Notes: generated from the letters alone by a model not told the origin. Shown: positions 8,905 through 17,445, counted from the stretch's first letter. The stretch is DNA of 19,659 bases from Symbiodinium natans (GCA_905221605.1 CAJNDS010002115.1:645001-664659); one strand, 5' to 3'. Program-made: numbers and translations.

Positions 8905-8927
8905 CGTGAAGTTCGTGAAGTTCGCGA
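8902..8927 (+). repeat. 9-bp tandem repeat at the array edge
   Basis: GTTCGTGAA is repeated at 8902-8910 and 8911-8919, with a partial third copy (GTTCGCGA) at 8920-8927. It directly abuts the telomeric array. Confidence 0.75.
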
Positions 8928-9323
8928 TTTACGATAGCAGCATCACTGAGCACATTGATGCCCGTAAGGGTGCATATTGTTTCGGGGCGTGCACATGTAA
9001 ACGCACCTTCTAACCCCTTTGAGGGCTGACAGTTTCTTTGATGTTTTGCATGCCGATATGCGGCGACTGCATGTTTAGGTGGGCATGGAGTGCTAACACC
9101 ACTTGGCGGCCGAAGCCTTGGCGTTTCATCTGCCAGGTGCGAAGTGATCAGGAGATTCCAAAGCATGAGCCACTTGGTGACATCTGTACATCTTCGAGTG
9201 CAACGCAAAACCCTTTGCCATAAACTTCCCCAGCCCTAGACGAAGCCTGCAAACCACCAGCCGAAAAGGACGTCAGCTTCAGCATCGAGGATTCACGGCC
9301 TACATAGGAAGAGGGTTGCAGTT
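8928..9323. other. Unique sequence, no supported gene
   Basis: Short overlapping frames on both strands (8897-9208 minus, 9038-9223 plus) resemble nothing known to me. Confidence 0.4.
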
Positions 9324-9365
9324 CCCTAAACCCTAAACCTCAACCCCAAAACCCTAAACCCTAAA
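9324..9365 (-). repeat. CCCTAAA array with interruptions
   Basis: Two blocks of two units are separated by CCTCAACCCCAAAA. Confidence 0.88.
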
Positions 9366-9562
9366 GAGCTGCCCTGAAACCCCCTAAGCCCTCCAGTTTG
9401 AGGCTCCCCCGGAAAGCAACCTGAACTAGGACCGGGAGTAGGCCCTTATTTCCTTTTTTTGGGGTTGGGGTGCTCTTATAATCCCCTTAAAAGCAAACAG
9501 GATGCCCTTTTTATTCCTAGGCCTAAACTCGTAACCCCTAAAGCCCAAAGCCCCACAAGGGT

Positions 9563-9615
9563 TAAACCCTAAACCCTAAACCCTAAACCCTAAACCCTAA
9601 ACCCTAAACCCTAAC
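9563..9615 (-). repeat. CCCTAAA array
   Basis: Seven regular units ending in CCCTAACC. Only 97 bases separate it from the opposite-orientation array at 9713. Confidence 0.96.
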
Positions 9616-9712
9616 CTCTCTGCATCCCCGAGGACGGCACAGTCGGGGCATGCCTTGGATGTGTCAGCCGGCTCTTCGCGCTGGGACGCCGCTTTTGTTG
9701 AGGACGCCGTTT

Positions 9713-9785
9713 GGGGTTTAGGGTTTAGGGTTTAGGGTTTAGGGTTTAGGGTTTAGGGTTTAGGGTTTAGGGTTTAGGGTTTAGG
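9713..9785 (+). repeat. TTTAGGG array
   Basis: About ten perfect units after an initial GGGG. With 9563-9615 it forms one of the clearest CCCTAAA-spacer-TTTAGGG pairs. Confidence 0.96.
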
Positions 9786-9823
9786 TCTTTCAGCAACCGT
9801 TAGCTTGTCACCTGCGCTGTAGC

Positions 9824-9866
9824 ATTTTTTTTTTTTTTTTCGAAGGGGGGTGGGGGTGGGGGGGGG
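9824..9866. repeat. T16 run followed by G-rich tract, flanked by GTAGC
   Basis: Sixteen T (9825-9840) are followed by CGAA and then G-runs (9845-9866). The block is flanked by GTAGC at 9819-9823 and 9866-9870. On the - strand it reads as C-rich sequence then a poly(A)-like run. The five-base flank could be a target duplication or chance. Confidence 0.6.
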
Positions 9867-9870
9867 TAGC

Positions 9871-10238
9871 GAAATGCCGAGAGCCGAGGGCGATGCCAAG
9901 GATTGGCGCCAAATTTTGTAAAGAAGCTGGACCTGTACGTTGGGACGTAGGGTTTATAGTAGGTCGGGGAGTCGGGCATGTGGACTCTATTTGATTTGGC
10001 GCGTTTCTTGTTCGTTTGGGCTTACAGCGTTTCGTAGGCTCAGGGTTTTGCGCCACTTTGCGAGATCCACGAAGCCCTTGGATCGACTATGTCTGAGTAT
10101 ACTGCCACCATCTGCCATCCTTCCAGCTCCTGAAGCTTCTGAGACGCGCGAAAAAACGCTTGCCCAAAACCTCCCGCTCTCATTCTTTCAGGAAAAGGAC
10201 TCTTCGAGGACCTTGGAAACCCTACCACTGGCACCCCA
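9871..10238. other. Unique sequence, no supported gene
   Basis: A 122-codon + strand frame (9940-10308) continues into the inverted-repeat element that follows, which argues against its being a gene. Nothing else is recognised. Confidence 0.4.
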
Positions 10239-10392
10239 AACCCTACTTAGGGGTTCATGGGTAGCTATAAGTAGGGTTCTCATTACGGCAACTATACATA
10301 TAGCCTGACTTAGGGTACTTATAACCCTCATGAGAACTGCCTTCCTTAGGGTACTTATAGCCCTAATTGCAACTACCTATGAACCTCCAAGC
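10239..10392. mobile_element. Short terminal-inverted-repeat element, copy 1
   Basis: The ends are inverted repeats: GGTTCATGGGTAG at 10252-10264 and the complement of GGTTCATAGGTAG at 10373-10385, 12 of 13 matching. The left end forms a second hairpin, with AACCCTACTTA (10239-10249) exactly complementary to TAAGTAGGGTT (10268-10278) around the terminal motif. Inside, CTTAGGGTACTTATAACCCT occurs at 10309-10328 and, with one change, at 10345-10364, a 36-bp spacing. A diverged copy lies at 18820-18983. It has no coding capacity and fits a non-autonomous, MITE-like family. I see no convincing target duplication. Confidence 0.75.
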
Positions 10393-10412
10393 AACTCTTG
10401 AGAACCTGGAGG

Positions 10413-10740
10413 ATGAGGATGACCCCATGGTGGAGTGGTCATGGGCCCCAGCATACCTGAGGGCGCCGTTGATTCGGATTGCGAAAACTTCTGACTTTCG
10501 CTACGTACTGCAAAGCGTACCTTCATGACATTGGGGTTGCGTTGGCTTCACTCCTCACTGCAGCTCCATATCTCCCCAAGCCTGAGCGCTGAAACTCGAA
10601 AGCCGAGGCTTTGACAAGCCAAGTTCCACACCCCACCTCACCACCCCGTAAGGCATCCGGGGAGGGGGGAGGGGAGGGACAAGATTGCTATCGTTTCGCC
10701 GGCTTTGCACACGAATAATTTAGGGACTGAGGGCGAACGA
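10413..10740. other. Unique sequence, nothing recognised
   Basis: Mixed sequence with a G-rich patch near 10660-10678. No gene or array. Confidence 0.4.
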
Positions 10741-10747
10741 CGCAGCA

Positions 10748-10800
10748 TCCCCAAAGCCCCCAAAAAGCCCCCAAAGCCCCTCTAAGCCTATCTAAGCCCC
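10748..10800. repeat. GCCCCCAAA-type repeats left of the satellite
   Basis: Variants of AGCCCCCAAA and AGCCTATCTA repeat about five times. Similar GCCCCCAAAGCCCCCACAG lies just right of the triplet satellite (11412-11434), so the satellite is bracketed by like sequence in the same orientation. Confidence 0.75.
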
Positions 10801-10801
10801 T

Positions 10802-10923
10802 CTACTACTAGTACTACTACGACTACTACGACTACTACTACTACTACTACTACGACTACTACTACTACTACTACGACGACGACCACGACCACGACCACGA
10901 CCACGACTACGACTACGACTACG

Positions 10924-10961
<38 letters not shown>

Positions 10962-11150
10962 GACTAGTACTACTAGTACTACTAGTACTACTAGTACTAC
11001 TAGTACTACTAGTACTACTAGTACTACTAGTACTACTAGTACTACTAGTACTACTAGTACTACTAGTACTACTAGTACTACTAGTACTACTAGTACTACT
11101 AGTACTACTAGTACTACTAGTACTAGTACTACTACTACTAGTACTACTAG

Positions 11151-11200
<50 letters not shown>

Positions 11201-11201
11201 G

Positions 11202-11239
<38 letters not shown>

Positions 11240-11267
11240 GCTACTACTGCTACTACTGCTACTACTG

Positions 11268-11307
<40 letters not shown>

Positions 11308-11361
11308 CACTACCACTACTACTACTACGACGACGACGACGACGACTACTACTACTACTAC

Positions 11362-11411
<50 letters not shown>
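10802..11411. repeat. 600-bp CTA/TAC triplet satellite with higher-order structure
   Basis: Blocks run in order. First is (TAC)n with GAC. Next are GAC/CAC triplets (about 10871-10923), then pure (TAC)n. A 9-bp higher-order unit TAGTACTAC follows for roughly 17 copies (about 10963-11121). Then (TAC)n carries GCT every third to fifth triplet (about 11200-11270), and CAC and GAC blocks follow. Finally the sequence flips from (CTA)n to (TAG)n centred at 11362/11363, making an 18-bp-arm perfect palindrome. The poly-Val and poly-Ser frames across it are translation of the repeat and not genes. Confidence 0.95.
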
Positions 11412-11502
11412 AGCCCCCAAAGCCCCCACAGCCCCAAGGAACTTCGACGCAGATCTGAGCTCTGAGCCCAAAGAGGCTCGGATGCTGCGCTTGCGGGATT
11501 TG

Positions 11503-11605
11503 GTTTTAGGGTGTTTAGGGTCTTTAGGGTTTAGGGTTTTTGTGTTTTTAGTGTTTTTAGGGTTTTTAGGGCTTTTAGGGCTTTAGGGTTTTGAGGGTTG
11601 AGGGT
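11503..11605 (+). repeat. Degenerate TTTTTAGGG array
   Basis: Telomere-like units expanded with extra T (TTTTTAGGG, TTTTTAGTG), so the period is 8 to 9 bp where 7 would be regular. Confidence 0.8.
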
Positions 11606-11724
11606 ACAGAGGCTCTGAGTTCAGGATACAGGGCTTGAGCCGAAGTGTCTTCGGGGTGGTCTTGCGACAGAAGGAGGTTTCACGGAGGCGTTGCCTCCTG
11701 TTCTAAAGTGGCTGAGCTCACATG

Positions 11725-11775
11725 AGCCCTAAACCCTTAACCCTTAACCCTTAAAACCCTAAGCCCTAAAACCTG
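11725..11775 (-). repeat. Degenerate CCCTTAA array
   Basis: The unit CCCTTAA is repeated three times, flanked by CCCTAAA-like units and CCCTAAGCCC. Confidence 0.8.
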
Positions 11776-12065
11776 AACCGCTCATCCCTTCCCCCTGACA
11801 TTAAATCGCGCCATCGCTGTACTTGTATACTATCAGCACGGGCTGTTTTGGGGTTTGGTTAGTGAGGATTTCCCCTTCAAGGGATTTCAAGGGGCAGGGC
11901 ATCCCTTTCCCCCATTCCCTGCTAAGGGCAACCCTGAACCTTAAACCCTAAGGCCCAAGCGGTTCATTTTCTCCGTCAAGCTCGGAGAGCTGCTTTCCAT
12001 TTCAAAGTCAGAACCAGTGGCACCCCTGAAGTGTGGTCTACGAGGTCTTTAACTGAAGCCGAAGA
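11776..12065. other. Unique sequence with a small direct repeat
   Basis: TTCAAGGG occurs at 11876-11883 and 11886-11893 inside a CCCCTT/AAGGGG hairpin (11872-11894). A CCCCATTCCCT word lies near 11910-11920. No gene. Confidence 0.4.
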
Positions 12066-12113
12066 GGGTTTGGGGTCTAGGGTTTAGGGTTTAGGGTTTG
12101 GGGGTTTAGGGTA
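12066..12113 (+). repeat. TTTAGGG array
   Basis: About five units, partly degenerate (TTTGGGG, TCTAGGG, TTTGGGGG). Confidence 0.88.
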
Positions 12114-12234
12114 AATGGTCGTTTCTTACTTCCCGTATGCTTCATGGTGACTTGGGTGAAAAGGTGTTTGTGTGAGATTGCGTCATGAAGCTTGTTGAAG
12201 GGATGTTGGGCAGCCTCAAAGTCCGTTGCTCAAA

Positions 12235-12275
12235 TTAGGGTTTAGGGTTTAGGGTTTAGGGTTAGGGTTTAGGGT
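12235..12275 (+). repeat. TTTAGGG array with a hexamer unit
   Basis: Five to six units including one TTAGGG. Confidence 0.9.
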
Positions 12276-12349
12276 CCATGCGCCGAGTGGGGCACTGGTG
12301 ACTGCGGCGTTTGTCACATCAGCCAAACATGCTGTGCTAAAGCCGTGGT

Positions 12350-12375
12350 CCCTAAACCCTAAATCCCTAAACCCT
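12350..12375 (-). repeat. Short CCCTAAA array
   Basis: Three units, the middle one with an extra T (CCCTAAAT). It lies 74 bases from the opposite-orientation array at 12235. Confidence 0.82.
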
Positions 12376-12516
12376 GGTCAAAGCATTCAAAGCCGAATGC
12401 CGAGGCAAGTTGCCTGGTGTTGAGCCCGGTGGCACTCGAAGGAGGACACGAGGGCCATGGGCTCAGCAGCGGCGCGTATCCAACAGCGTTTGCAATATGA
12501 CTGGCCGGTTCTTCGC
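12376..12516. other. Unique sequence, nothing recognised
   Basis: A 72-codon - strand frame (12359-12577) overlaps both the array and the foldback that bound this stretch, so it is probably a chance frame. Confidence 0.4.
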
Positions 12517-12582
12517 AGGGAATGAGGGAATTGGGGACCCTATATAATCCCTTAAATGGTAGATATAGGGCCCTCATTCCCT
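12517..12582. repeat. 66-bp nested foldback
   Basis: AGGGAATGAGGG at 12517-12528 and its exact complement at 12571-12582 form the outer stem. CCCTATAT at 12538-12545 and ATATAGGG at 12563-12570 form an inner stem directly adjoining the right outer arm. CCATTCCCT words at about 2015-2025, 11912-11920 and 17153-17161 may be remnants of the same family. Confidence 0.75.
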
Positions 12583-12740
12583 ACTTAAAGCCAGGGTGAT
12601 GTTAGCTAGATTCCGTTTTTAGGCTTAGGGGGAGCCTGAACCCTAGACTCCCCAACGGGCTCTCAGTTGGGTTGAACCTTGCCGTAGTTCGTTATGTGGC
12701 GGCAAAGCGCCCCAAGTCAAGGGATTAAGACTTGTACCCC

Positions 12741-12847
12741 TAAGGTTGTACCCTAAGAAGGTTCCCCTTTAAAAACTCCCAATGTGGCCCTTGTGCTACC
12801 TTAAGGATCTGTAAACAGGGTCCCCCAAACCCCAGAGTACAACCTTA
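12741..12847. repeat. 11-bp inverted repeat with 85-bp loop
   Basis: TAAGGTTGTAC at 12741-12751 is exactly complementary to GTACAACCTTA at 12837-12847. A related CTACCTTAAGG lies between them near 12798. It may be a decayed short element. The sequence on both sides is otherwise unique. Confidence 0.6.
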
Positions 12848-12870
12848 AGGGTCCGAGGTAGAACCCCTGA

Positions 12871-12890
12871 ATCCTAAACCCTAAACCCTC
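12871..12890 (-). repeat. Short CCCTAAA array
   Basis: About three units, the first degenerate (TCCTAAA). Confidence 0.8.
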
Positions 12891-13176
12891 AAGACAAAAT
12901 AAACAGAAATCGCATGTGGTACTGTACCATTCTGAATTTTCCCAGGTTATCGTCTAAACAGCTGACAGGCAGAGTTTAAGCACATTCATCCACAGCGCCT
13001 CAGACCAAATGCTCAATTTTCTTAAACCTCTGGGGCGTTCCCACTCAAAGAGTCCCAGGAGGCCAGCCAGGGTCGGGAGGCCTCAAAAGAATGTAAATTA
13101 GGTTCTAAAGCAGAAGCTTCCGCTCAAAACTTTCGATCAACACGCTATTGGGACCCAAACCCTATCGAATTTCTCC
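12891..13176. other. Unique sequence, nothing recognised
   Basis: AT-moderate mixed sequence before the largest telomeric array. No gene. Confidence 0.4.
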
Positions 13177-13529
13177 AAACCCTAAACCCTGAACCCTGAA
13201 CCCTGAACCCTAAACCCTAAACCCTAAACCCTAAACCCTAAACCCTAAACCCTAAACCCTAAACCCTAAACCCTAACCCTAAACCCTAACCCTAAACCCT
13301 AACCCTAAACCAACCCCCTAACCCTAACCCTAAACCCTAAACCCTAAACCCTAAACCCTAAACCCTAAACCCTAAACCCTAAACCCTAAACCCTAACCCC
13401 TAAACCCTAACCCTAAACCAAACCCCAAACCCCAAACCCTAAACCCTAAACCCTAAACCCTAAACCCTAAACCCTAAACCCTAAACCCTAAACCCTAAAC
13501 CCTAAACCCTAAACCCTAAACCCTAAACC
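13177..13529 (-). repeat. Largest CCCTAAA array, about 50 units with variant blocks
   Basis: It begins with CCCTAAA, then CCCTGAA three times (13187-13207), then regular CCCTAAA. Two zones mix 6-bp CCCTAA with 7-bp units and end in a CCAAnCCC block (about 13272-13320 and 13388-13430). These two zones match each other at an offset of 108 bp, so part of the array was probably duplicated as a block. Regular units follow to 13529. Confidence 0.97.
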
Positions 13530-13671
13530 GCAAGCATGTCTGGGATGTTTCTTTTCAAGGCAGGTTGCAAGGAGGGAGCCTGAGGGACGCAGAGCCTTTC
13601 GAGTCCATCATGTGCCCCCGCGTTGAGGGTTTAGGGCTTATAGAAATTGTAAAGGATGTGTGTCCGGAGTT

Positions 13672-13746
13672 CTAAACCCTAAACCCTAAACCCTAAACCC
13701 TAAACCCTAAACCCTAAACCCTAAACCCTAAACCCTAAACCCTAAT
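13672..13746 (-). repeat. CCCTAAA array
   Basis: Ten regular units ending in CCCTAATC. It pairs with the opposite array at 13861 across 114 bases. Confidence 0.96.
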
Positions 13747-13860
13747 CTAAGGGCCCATACCTGGAACCCTAGAATGCATGCCCACCAGCCCAAACCTTCC
13801 GAGGCTCCCCGGCGTCCCCTTTGTCCATGTCCTACGGCTTTGCGGCGTGGCGCAGAGACG

Positions 13861-13913
13861 GGTTTAGGGTTTAGGGTTTAGGGTTCAGGGTTCAGGGTTC
13901 AGGGTTTAGGGTT
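13861..13913 (+). repeat. TTTAGGG array with a TTCAGGG block
   Basis: Three TTTAGGG units, then three TTCAGGG, then one TTTAGGG. The order matches 8713-8787 and the complement of 13177-13215. Confidence 0.95.
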
Positions 13914-14619
13914 CTAAGGCTTCGAGGTTCATCAGAGGTGACCCAGGGTGGAGAGGGTTCTAAAGTAGAGGCTCCCCCCTGGTAGGGGCAGGTAACTACA
14001 CTCGGATCCCAACTCAAACTCTGCTGAAGAACTCCAAGGGCTCTTTGCTTGGGGGCTGACGTCACAAAAGACCCGCATGAGAGACATCGCATTACTTGAA
14101 GTTCATCAGTTCGTAGTTTACTGAGCCAATTCGAACATGGCTACTTCGACAGCCCTCACCCCTCAGAGCTCTTAATACGCGCAGGTCCATCCGATGCAAT
14201 GTGCTTTTCTGTGTCGCTTAGGCACCTGCATAGAGCCCGCACAGCAAGATTGCGCACAGCAGGCACACTACAGGTGAACAGCCCTGAGTGGCAAGTAGGG
14301 TAGCATAGACAGCGTGGACAGCACTTCTTTGCGTTGCTTGCGCTTGGTGAGGAGCAATGGAAGCATTGAACGGGTCACCTCTGCGTTTATGGTTTCAACA
14401 CTGCACCCTGGCCCTTGGATGCCGCAAAAACGCCCACGCCCTTTATCTTCAAGGCAGCTTCTGTCTGTTCTTCGGTTCCGCGGGTTCCTGGGGCCAAAAA
14501 CGCTCTCGCCATGCACCCGAATACCTATGCCCTACTGCCATCCTTCAGGTCAGGGACAGCTTCGCATCTGCTACGGATTTGTTCGATCGAGCAGAAGAGG
14601 AGCCACCTGAACCCCAAAA
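13914..14619. other. Unique sequence, overlapping short open frames
   Basis: Three + strand frames (14314-14610, 14357-14626, 14415-14633) overlap in three registers, and a - strand frame (14268-14516) opposes them. None has a recognisable domain, and two run into the next CCCTAAA array. An open stretch in several frames at once argues for composition and against a real gene. Confidence 0.4.
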
Positions 14620-14701
14620 GCCCTAAACCCTAAACCCTAAACCCTAAACCCTAAACCCTAAACCCTAAACCCTAAACCCTAAACCCTAAACCCTAAACCC
14701 T
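14620..14701 (-). repeat. CCCTAAA array
   Basis: Eleven to twelve perfect units with AAGCCC at the left boundary. Confidence 0.96.
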
Positions 14702-14814
14702 ACACAGGCAGAAGGTTCAGGCACACTGGCCTTGAGCGTTTGAAACTCGGCGTTTCCAAGAGCCGCATTCCCAATCCCATTGGACCTGAAGCTCGCAAAC
14801 CCAAACCTGAAACC

Positions 14815-15072
14815 TTACTATTACCATTATTACTATTATTATTAATATTATTATTATTATTACTATTATTGCTGTTGTTACTATTTTTACTATTATTACT
14901 ATTACGATTATTACTATTATTATTATTTTTTTGTTACCATTATTATGATTACTGTTATGACTATTATTACTATTACTATTGCTACTGTTATGACTATTAT
15001 TACTATTATTACTATGATTACTATTATTACTATTATTCCTATTATTACTATTGTTACTATTATTAGTGTTAT
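14815..15072. repeat. TTA/CTA degenerate triplet satellite
   Basis: A pyrimidine-rich triplet run of TTA, CTA, TTG and ATG with frequent TTACTA hexamers. It is more diverged than the TTA tract at 1849-1985. The poly-Leu, poly-Ile and poly-Tyr frames through it are artefacts. Confidence 0.93.
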
Positions 15073-15189
15073 TTCCAGCCCGTGCAGGCGTCGCAAGGAG
15101 ATGCTGGCTGCCGTGAGATGGCCGTTGCGAGAGAGTCTTCTTATATTACGCATAGCTTCTGATGCTGAAGCAGAAGCCTTCCTGATGCC

Positions 15190-15236
15190 GTTTAGGGTTT
15201 AGGGTTAGGGTTTAGGGTTTTGGGTTTAGGGTTAGG
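15190..15236 (+). repeat. TTTAGGG array with hexamer and TTTTGGG units
   Basis: About six units, including TTAGGG and TTTTGGG. Confidence 0.9.
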
Positions 15237-15663
15237 AGCTTGTTCCGAAAATGTTGGGTCCGGTTGCCTCTGCCCGACTTCCCAACATCGAAGATGCCTC
15301 CGTTCGCCCCCAACTCAAGTCCCCTAAGGCTCCAAAAAGCCCCAGAGTAGGTATGATTTACAGACTTTAGACCCCTAAACCCTAAACCCTATACCCGAAA
15401 CTCAATGTAGTATTATTTGTATACTTGCACTGGGGAGACCTAGCGGTCGAGCCCAACTCAACTTGGGCGGGTCCTCAAGAGCCCTTACTCACCAACCCCA
15501 CAGTCCTTGCGGACACCATCCTCGGCTTATTGTGGCGTGGTCTCGGTTCTGTCTACGAGCGTTGCTTTCCGGATGTGCAAAGTAAAGGCAGGATGGAGTC
15601 AGGTTAAACCCTCTCGATGTAACACTATCCAGCTAGTCACGTGACGAAGTGCTTGACTTCAGT
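15237..15663. other. Unique sequence with a small CCCTAAA motif
   Basis: CCCTAAACCCTAAACCC lies at 15372-15391. The rest is mixed sequence. A 60-codon + strand frame (15425-15607) is too short and unrecognised to support. Confidence 0.45.
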
Positions 15664-15698
15664 CCCTAAACCCTAAACCCTAAACCCCAAACCCTAAA
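15664..15698 (-). repeat. CCCTAAA array
   Basis: Five units, one as CCCCAAA. Confidence 0.92.
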
Positions 15699-15753
15699 TA
15701 GAAGGTGCAGATCTTGCAGCTGCATCTGGTCATAGGCTTCAGCTTCAGCATTC

Positions 15754-15774
15754 TGCCCCCCCACGGGGGGGGCA
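15754..15774. repeat. C7/G8 hairpin
   Basis: TGCCCCCCC at 15754-15762 is followed by AC and then GGGGGGGGCA (15765-15774), a compact GC palindrome between two opposite telomeric arrays. Confidence 0.8.
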
Positions 15775-15868
15775 TTTTCCCAAGCCTACTAAGTTATTTC
15801 AGTACGACTCTGGTAGAGTGGTGGAGGTCGAGGTGAAGCGATCCTAAGCGCCCCATCAGCCCTAAACT

Positions 15869-15937
15869 TTAAGGGTTCAGGGTTTAGGGTTTTAGGGTTT
15901 AGGGCTAGGGTTTAGGGCTTAGGGTTTAGGGTTTAGT
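15869..15937 (+). repeat. TTTAGGG array, variant-rich
   Basis: About nine units including TTCAGGG, TTTTAGGG, CTAGGG and CTTAGGG. Confidence 0.92.
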
Positions 15938-16000
15938 GTTTTGCCAAGCAGAGTTGTGAGTAGGTGAACCCGCCGCTGCCCTCGACCGGCACGACCGTAT

Positions 16001-16036
16001 CCCTAAACCCTAAAACCCTAAACCCTAAACCCTAAA
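16001..16036 (-). repeat. CCCTAAA array
   Basis: Five units, one with an extra A. Opposite-orientation arrays lie 63 bases to the left and 122 bases to the right. Confidence 0.93.
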
Positions 16037-16158
16037 TTTTTACAACCTCAGTTAATGTTAGCTTGTGGCGGCTTAGGGTTTGTTGGGTCCAGGAGCCGGT
16101 CGTTAGAGGTATAAGCCGTGAAGCCTTGGAGGCCCACGACAACCCTAGCACCGGTCTG

Positions 16159-16196
16159 TTTAGGGTTTAGGGTTTAGGGCTTAGGGTTTAGGGTTT
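16159..16196 (+). repeat. TTTAGGG array
   Basis: Five units, one CTTAGGG. Confidence 0.92.
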
Positions 16197-16617
16197 GCTG
16201 GATTATGGGCGAGAAGCTTTAAATGTGACGGTTTTCAGCAGTGCCTTGAAGGCATCGAGCAATGCAAAGGTCGATGGCCCGATCGTGGGGGGCCACTCAA
16301 ACACTTTTCTCCCACCCCACGCCGTTTAAGGCGGCAAAGCCCTGATCTTGCGGAAGGGGAAATTTATAGAGTCAAGCTTCGCCTGGGGGCGTGGTCGGGA
16401 AGGGGCCCGACAAGTTCAGGGGTCTTAGGGGGCGGTCCCAGGCAGGGTCCCAAGAAGGGGGGTCCCAGGCAAGTCCCAAAAAGTTCGGGACCAGAACTGG
16501 TTCCAGGGAAAAAGGCTCTGGTACCGGGCCCATCGGAGGCACGACTTGCGCCATGGAGGTTGAGGGGCTTAAGCGCCCCCCCCCCCCCCACTGTAGGGCC
16601 TTGAGTGCAGGGTTTAA
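16197..16617. other. GC-rich stretch with GGTCCCAGGCA repeats, no supported gene
   Basis: GGTCCCAGGCA occurs at 16434-16444 and 16461-16471, a 27-bp spacing, each followed by a related GTCCCAA segment. C14 lies near 16577-16590. A 76-codon + strand frame and two - strand frames overlap here. They are GC-driven and unrecognised. Confidence 0.5.
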
Positions 16618-16638
16618 TTAGGGTTCAGGGTTTAGGGT
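16618..16638 (+). repeat. Short TTTAGGG motif
   Basis: TTAGGGTTCAGGGTTTAGGG, three units. Confidence 0.85.
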
Positions 16639-17192
16639 GGAGATGTAGGAAGTCTTCATACCGAGTTCAAGGTTTACGCTTGGGTTCCTGTGCGGATACA
16701 AGCTGAGTTTAACGATCTTTTTGAGAACCACTTTGACTAGGACGAGTTGCTCTGCCTGGCGGCACCTCCACCCGTCACTCATCATTCCTTCTGTTCTCTG
16801 CATCGACAGACTGCCCGATAAGGAGTCGGCTTAATGCTGACGGGTGATGAGAATCTACATCTGAAGGCTGTGCTGACAGCTAGGTGGTTAAGGCCTGCAT
16901 GCCGCTCCGGCATACTTCCACAGCACTTCTCGAGGACGAGTACACCTTCTGAAAGTTTGCGTTTACTCAGGGCATCAATGGTTGGCATCGAGAGAAGTTT
17001 AAGAAGCCAAAGGGTCCTCGGTAGATTGCCGGCAAGACTTTCGAAATTTTAAGCACGCGCGGGGTCATAAATCATCCGACGATGCGCAAGTCGAAGGGGT
17101 GCTGCTGTTTTTTTTGTGCCCCCGAAGCTCCTAAACCCTGAACCCCCGAGCCCCCCATTCCCTAGACCATGCTTTTGACCTCCAAGCAGCTG
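16639..17192. other. Unique sequence, no supported gene
   Basis: Opposed frames at 16782-16988 (minus, 68 codons) and 16834-17052 (plus, 72 codons) show no motif. Nothing else is recognised. Confidence 0.4.
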
Positions 17193-17241
17193 GGTTTAGA
17201 GTTTAGGGTTTAGGGTTTAGGGTTTAGGGTTTAGGGTTTAG
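17193..17241 (+). repeat. TTTAGGG array
   Basis: Seven units, the first as TTTAGAG. Confidence 0.94.
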
Positions 17242-17370
17242 CTTTTGTTCAGGTGAGGTTTCGGGCTTAGCCTTCAAAGGTTCTTTTGCCAAAATAGGGA
17301 CTGAAGGAGAGACCCTTATCAGGGACCGTAGGAGTTATCTAGGGGTTTTTTAGGGGCTACTTAGGTATAT

Positions 17371-17445
17371 AGGGACTATATTATATATATATATAGATAT
17401 AGATATATATATATATAGATATATATATATATAATTATAATTATA
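17371..17445. repeat. AT dinucleotide satellite with GATA interruptions
   Basis: (TA)n with AGATATAGATA and ATTATAATTATA segments. The flanks (17290-17370 and 17446-17490) carry repeated AGGGG and CTAGGGGCT words, suggesting an AT-cored foldback, but the arms do not pair cleanly. Confidence 0.88.

Noticed and set aside
10792-11437. Long poly-Val/poly-Ser open frames
   Set aside because: They are the CTA/TAC satellite translated. Triplet repeats stay open in some frames automatically.
14268-14633. Gene in the overlapping frames near 14300-14630
   Set aside because: Four frames are open at once on both strands with no motif. Two run into the telomeric array.
14740-15202. Leu/Ile/Tyr-rich frames that could pass as membrane proteins
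   Set aside because: They are translations of the TTA/CTA satellite, open on both strands.
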